From NCBI GenBank assembly GCA_963853835.1, contig OY970826.1, positions 76,874,929 through 76,938,928 of the forward strand: DNA of 64,000 bases, written 5' to 3'. The first letter of the stretch is position 1. Each line of letters opens with the position of its first letter. The position numbers and the translations under genes were made by a program. This DNA is from Calendula officinalis (taxonomy: Eukaryota > Streptophyta > Magnoliopsida > Asterales > Asteraceae). Under the pieces are notes generated by a model, which was not told the origin of the DNA, made no database searches, and was given only the letters and a program-made list of their open reading frames with translations. Shown one piece after another: positions 23,001-29,000 of this stretch.

Positions 23001-26000
23001 ATCAGTAATAACAAGACAATATTGTTTCTTTCCAATACTCATTACATTTGTAGGTCCAAAAAGGTCCATATGTAAGAGCTGTAAAGGAACAGAAATAGAG
23101 TTCACAGTTTTGGACTTATGAGAAGTTTTGTGTTGTTTACCTTTTAGGCATGCAACACAATGATGATCACACATGAATTGTTTTTGAGGTAGTCCAATGA
23201 CCAGATTTCTTTTTACTAAATTATTCATGTTTTTAAAATTTGTGTGACACATCCTTCTATGCCATAGTTCTGATTCAGTAGTGTTTGCCTTGGATATAAA
23301 ACAGTTGACCTCATTTGTAGAAATGAGTTCTCCCCCTATATCTAGGCAATACACATTGTTTCTCCTTGGAGTTCTTAAAACAACATATTTTTCATCTAAA
23401 ATAAAATCAGGAGAAAGAATGATGCACTCAATGTCTGTGAAAAGAATCTTGTTCTTTTTATCACACACTTGAGACACACTGACAAGATTGTATTTTAGTT
23501 CAGCTACATAAAATACATCATCAAAGGTAATTTTGCCATTAGTAACAGTACCTTTACCTGTAATCTTACCTCCCTGGGGATTCTCTCCAAATGCCACATA
23601 TCCTCCATCAAATGACTTGAAATCTTTAAGAATTTGCAGATTTCCAGTCATGTGCCTTGAGCATCCACTATCAATATGCCATGTTCTTCCTTCTTCTGGG
23701 ATCTGAATGCTCTGCACAAGTGAGTAAAGGATTAGTTAAGTTTGGGAACCCAAGCTTTATATGTCTTGGGTTCATCCTTTGAGAAATAAGCTTTGGGAGT
23801 TTTAACTTTAAACACTTTTGGTACCCATACTTGTTTAGTACTGGTGTTTTGTTTTACTACTGCCCTTTTGTAATTAGTACTGGTGTGAGAATTTCCTACT
23901 GATCTTGGTTTATACCCGTGATTTTTTGCTTTTGAATACTTTACTACTGATGGACCAGTAGTATTTGGGTACTTACCATGTTTAGAATGATCAGTAGTGT
24001 TTTTAGGGTTAACACCAGTAGTATTTTTGAAAGTTGTTTTGGGAGCAGTAGTGTTTTTGAAATTAGGGTTTTTACCAATAGTATTCTTGTACTGGTACCA
24101 TACAGCATTATAATGAGGGTTAACACCAGTAGTAAAATTGTTAAAGTTTCTACTGGTGTTGGAAAATTTAAAATATTGTTTATTTTGATTGGATTTTCCA
24201 TTGTTCTTGAAGTAATTGCTGTTCTTTGGGCTGCCAACTCTTCTGTTTTGCACAAATCTTGGTGCACTTCTTCCAAATCTTGGAGTTTCAGCAATTTGAG
24301 TTTTGATTGTATTTACTACTGAAGGACCAGTAGTATTTTTTAACTTTTGAGTTTTTGAACCTTGTTTAAAAATTTTAAATTCTTTTAACTCTTTGCAGTT
24401 TATTGGATTGAAGTGACAATCCTTTGCTAAATGGTTCATTTTATTGCATATAACACATCTTAATTTCTTATTTTTAGCACCTTCAGGTATTCTTTGATCT
24501 AAGAGTTGTTTTTTGTTTCTTTCATTCCCCCTTGTTAAAATTTTTGGTACATTTTCTGCATTATATTTGGGAGATTCATTTGGACTTTGAGCTGTGTGAA
24601 AACTTGTATCAATTGATTTTGGTGATTCACTTTGAGATATTGTAAATTCAATTGATTGCTCATCATCAGAAGAATCATTTGATTCAGATGTTTCAGTATT
24701 AGATTCAGTTTGATTGTCAGTTTTTAATTCATTAATGATTCTTTCTGAACTGTTTTTCAGTGGAGGAATGAATTTATGTGGAGGTGGTACAGCATGATAT
24801 CCCACCCCATGAACAACCTTTTCTGTAGTTTGATTATTAGTTAATTCATCTAGAATTTTAGTGCTTCTTTCAAACTTTTTAATTGTTAATTTATTTTGTT
24901 CAATTTCAAGCTGACATTCTTCTAATTTACTTGTTAGTTCTTTATTTTTTGTTTCATAAAACTCTTTCTCATCCACAGCTTGAAGCAATTCTTCCTTGAT
25001 CCGTTGATCAATCATCTTGTACACCTTTATTTGATGTTCTTGATCAGCAATCACACTATCAAACTCATGATTTCTTCTGACTGCTTTTGCTAAATCTTCA
25101 TTTAATTTAGTGTTTTCTTTTTCTAAGTTTTTAACAATTTTAGTACACTCAGAAGTACAAGGTTTAGGTTTTACCTCAGTTTTGTTGTCAGTAAAGGCCA
25201 TGAGAGCTTGATTTTGAGCATGCTCTTCTGCTTGGAAGCTCCAGTCATAGCCTTGTCCTTGTTGTGATACAAGGGCAGTTGATTTTGATCTTTTGTCTGG
25301 CCGAGGACACTCTTTTGCAAAGTGACCAAGGTTGTTACAGTTGTAACATTTGACTTTAGTTTTGTCAAATCCAGCTTTGTCACCTTTGTTGAAGTTGAGG
25401 CTTGTCCTACCAGTTCTTTTTAAGAATCTTTTTGTCCTTAGGCTCAGCATAGCCATCTGCCATTTAAGATCCATCTCCTCAAGATCATCTGGGTTCAATT
25501 GTTCCAATTCATCACTAATCAAGGCAGTATGCACATGACTAGTGAAGAAAGATTCTCTTGCAGCATCTTCAGAATCTGCAGCCTTTCCTATAGAGGTTTC
25601 CTGACCTTGACCTGTACTAGAGACAAATGCAGCATTATTAGAAGAAATAGAAGGGTTCTTTTGGTTTACCTCGGTTTCAAACACTCTGAGATCATTGTAG
25701 AGTTCATCCAACTCCTTTTCTTCTAAAGCATCTCTTTGTCTATATACCACTGTATACATAGCCCATTCTTCACTAAGAGATCTTAGGAACTTCATGTTGA
25801 CATCTTCTTGATCCATCTTAACCCCAACCTGGTTAAGTTCACCAATTAGTTTGTTGAATCTGTCAAACACTTGAGTGAGTGTTTCATTGGGTTTTCCTTT
25901 GAAATTTTCAAAGTCTTGTTTGAGAACAGACTTCATATTCCTCTTGGTGCTCTTTGTCCCAACAAATCTCTTCTCCAGTGCTTCCCATAGTATCTTTGCA

Positions 26001-29000
26001 TCATCATATTCAACAAAGAGATGTTGATAATCGTTAGGAATGGCCAGTAATAGAGTGCTTAGAGTTTTGAGTTCGATGCCCTTGTCCTTCTTTTCTTTCT
26101 CACATTTAAGTTTGTCTGCCTCAGTTGCAGAGCTGCTTGCTTGACCAGGACCAGTTTTGTTTCCTTCAAGGACAACTTCCCACATAGAATAATCTGTAAT
26201 AAACATGTATTGCTTAATACGATTCTTCCACATCCCAAAGTTGTTGGGTGTGAGTATAGGAATTTTGTTGGCCTGAGTGCTTTCATTATTATCAGTCATG
26301 ATTAATAATGTGTGTTTTAAAGATTAAAACTTTTTGTTGTTCTTAACAAATAGTAGATCTAGAACCAATACGCTCTGATACCACTTGTCAGGATCGATTA
26401 ACTATAGACTAGTTAATAAACACTTTAGATCTAATTGAATATAGAAGTTGCAGCGGATCAACACTATATCAATGCAATTAAGAACAATGAACTGTAAATA
26501 ATATGCGAAAGTATTAAGAACACAGTTTCACAAAAAGCTTCAATGTATATTATTGAGTTAACAATACACACGTACGTTTACAATTCGTAAGGAACTATTT
26601 ATAATAGTCCTTGAAGCTAAACTATTTACCCCAGTTATTCTAGGACTTGATTTACATCGAATAATAAAAATATACATTGATTTACATTCTATAACTATCT
26701 ATACGAAGATCTCGGACTTGATATTCTTCAAAAACGCGTTATCAGTAGTAAAACTAATCACCAGTAGTAAATATGTAACATCAGTAGTAAACTTGGTGAT
26801 CAGTAGTAAGTCCAGATACATCGTCAGTAGTAACTACTAATGATCAGTAGTATCTTCAATATGCCTTGATCAGTAGTAACTAAGTTATAGTATACACCAG
26901 CATCAACTTTGTCAGTAGTAATATGTTCTGCCCCATCAGTACTAAGTATGTCAGTACTAACTGCAGCATCAGTATTAAGTTGATCTGTGTTTTACTCCAA
27001 CACCTTAATTATAACGATCACGAATATTTCATTTTTAACCCAAAAACAACGATGCTTAAATTAAATAGGTGTTTGGCCGGAGTCAGAAAGCTTTAGTGAC
27101 TATGGATTAGGGCCTGTGCCTACAAAGTTCAAGGGAGAATGTGTGTCGGGTCAAAATTTCACACGATCCAATTGCAACAGGTAAGCAACATATCTTCATC
27201 TACCATATGTGTGATGTAGATTATAAACACGAATACATATTGGTCATATTAATTCTTAAAATATTAAGTACAATCTAATTTAAAACCACGTCGTGTCGTG
27301 TATTTAGTCTTCAAAATGTATTCAACTCTAAAACATAAATTTTATGAGAAAATCAACTTTCATTACATCAATAACTAAACGTTCAAGTGTGTCAAAAAAT
27401 AATAAATAAGGCTTAAATTTTCGAAGGAGACAGTGAAATGACAAACGGGCTGAAGACATGTACTTTTTGGAAACGGCAAATGAAATAACGGAAGCCTACT
27501 CGCAATTTTTCAACGAGCACCCCGAGTTCGAGCTCCGCATAAGCGGGCAAACCCAGCCCCTAAAGGGATTTCCAAGGAAAATTCCCCATATGTGCCCGTG
27601 TGAGGTGTGAGTAAAATTTACGATACTGCAACGTTCCTAAAGGGAATCGAACTCACGACCTGTAGCCCACATGGGTATAAACCAGTTGCTCAGACCAGCT
27701 AGGCTGAAGACATGTACTAGGCCTATAATAAACTCTAAAAATTAACAAAAAATTTAAAAATGCAAATAACTTTCTTGAAGTCCCCTTCGTTAGTTTCAAT
27801 TTGCCTGATGTGGCAAAAATTATGTGCATCTTATTGCAGCTCATTTATTTACATAGTTTTGAACTTCAAAGAACAAAAGGATCTATTTATCCACATTTTG
27901 GTCTTCATAAAAAATCCTAAATTCGAGACACATTTGTGACTAAATGCAAAAGCTTATTAACATACGGTTTTCTTTATTTCGAATGGCCTTTTGTAGGAAA
28001 ATAATAGGAGCTAGATACTACTCAAAAGGATTCGAAGCAATAAACGGGCCTCTCGAGAACTCAAACCTCACTTTCTTCCGGTCACCACGAGACAGCGAAG
28101 GTCACGGGACCCACACGTCCTCAACAATCGCTGGATCCAAGGTTTTAAACACCACCTTATTCGGGCTAGGCCAAGGAACCGCAATGGGCGGTGTACCGAG
28201 TGCCCGAATTTCAATCTACAAAGCGTGTTGGTTTAGCGACTGCGAAGACGCCGATATTCTAGCCGCAATTGATGACGCAATTCACGATGGTGTCGATGTT
28301 ATTTCCATGTCTCTGGGCCCGATCCCGCCTCAGCCCGTTTACTTTCAAGACGCGATTTCGATTGGATCTTTTCATGCGTTTCAAAAAGGGGTTGTTGTGT
28401 GTGGTTCGGTTGGGAATAGTTTTTTGCCACGGACGGCTAGTAATGTGGCCCCGTGGATCTTGACCGTTGGTGCTAGCACCATGGATCGTGAGTTTCCGTC
28501 GTATGTAGGTCTTGGAAATATGAAGCAATTGAAGGGTTTTGGTGTAAATACGACGCCGGATCAAGGGAAGCAATATGGGTTGATATCTGGGGGTGTCGCT
28601 GCAGCTTCAGGGATCCCATCTAGAAATGCAAGGTGAATATCCTACCCATCTTAGCAATTGAAGTACAAAACAATATTAGTGACACAAATAAATAATTAGA
28701 TAATCAGCGTAACTTTTTTTATAATACTTGAGTGACTTTCTATGTGTCATAAACAACTTTATTTAAACATTTATGTGTTTTCTCAACTCTTGTTATGTAG
28801 CTTTTGCAAGAGCAATACCTTGGATTCAAACTTGATCAAGGGGAAAATCGTGGTGTGCACACTCGAGATCTTGACCGATGACCGATTTGAGAAAGCGGTT
28901 GCGATAAAAGAAGGTGGCGGCGTAGGGATGATTCTCGTCGATCCTATTTCAAAATATGTTCTACTTCAATCTGTAATTCCAAGCGTTTTAATCGGGCAAG

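Larger units (their letters stand above)
15564..27002 (-). mobile_element. Complete Ty1/copia retrotransposon, SIRE/Maximus type, in subtilase intron 4
   Basis: The element is 11,439 bp. LTRs (15564-16179 and 26386-27002) both run TGTCAGGATCG to TTTTACTCCAACA on the + strand and differ by three substitutions and one indel, which implies a recent insertion. The flanking five bases are TCTTA (15559-15563) and CCTTA (27003-27007), a target duplication with one change. On the minus strand the order is 5' LTR, primer binding site matching initiator tRNA-Met, gag, pol, a 564-bp linker, ORF3, polypurine tract, 3' LTR. All three ORFs are open and the enzyme motifs are present, so the copy may be autonomous. 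An extra ORF between pol and the 3' LTR is the hallmark of the SIRE lineage. The element sits antisense to the host gene. A dispersed CAGTAGTA motif marks the whole element. Confidence 0.96.

Noticed and set aside
27640..27701. A tRNA gene on the minus strand in subtilase intron 5
   Set aside because: Box A and box B are present, but the cloverleaf stems do not form, and the flanking 17-bp duplication and A tail indicate a SINE.
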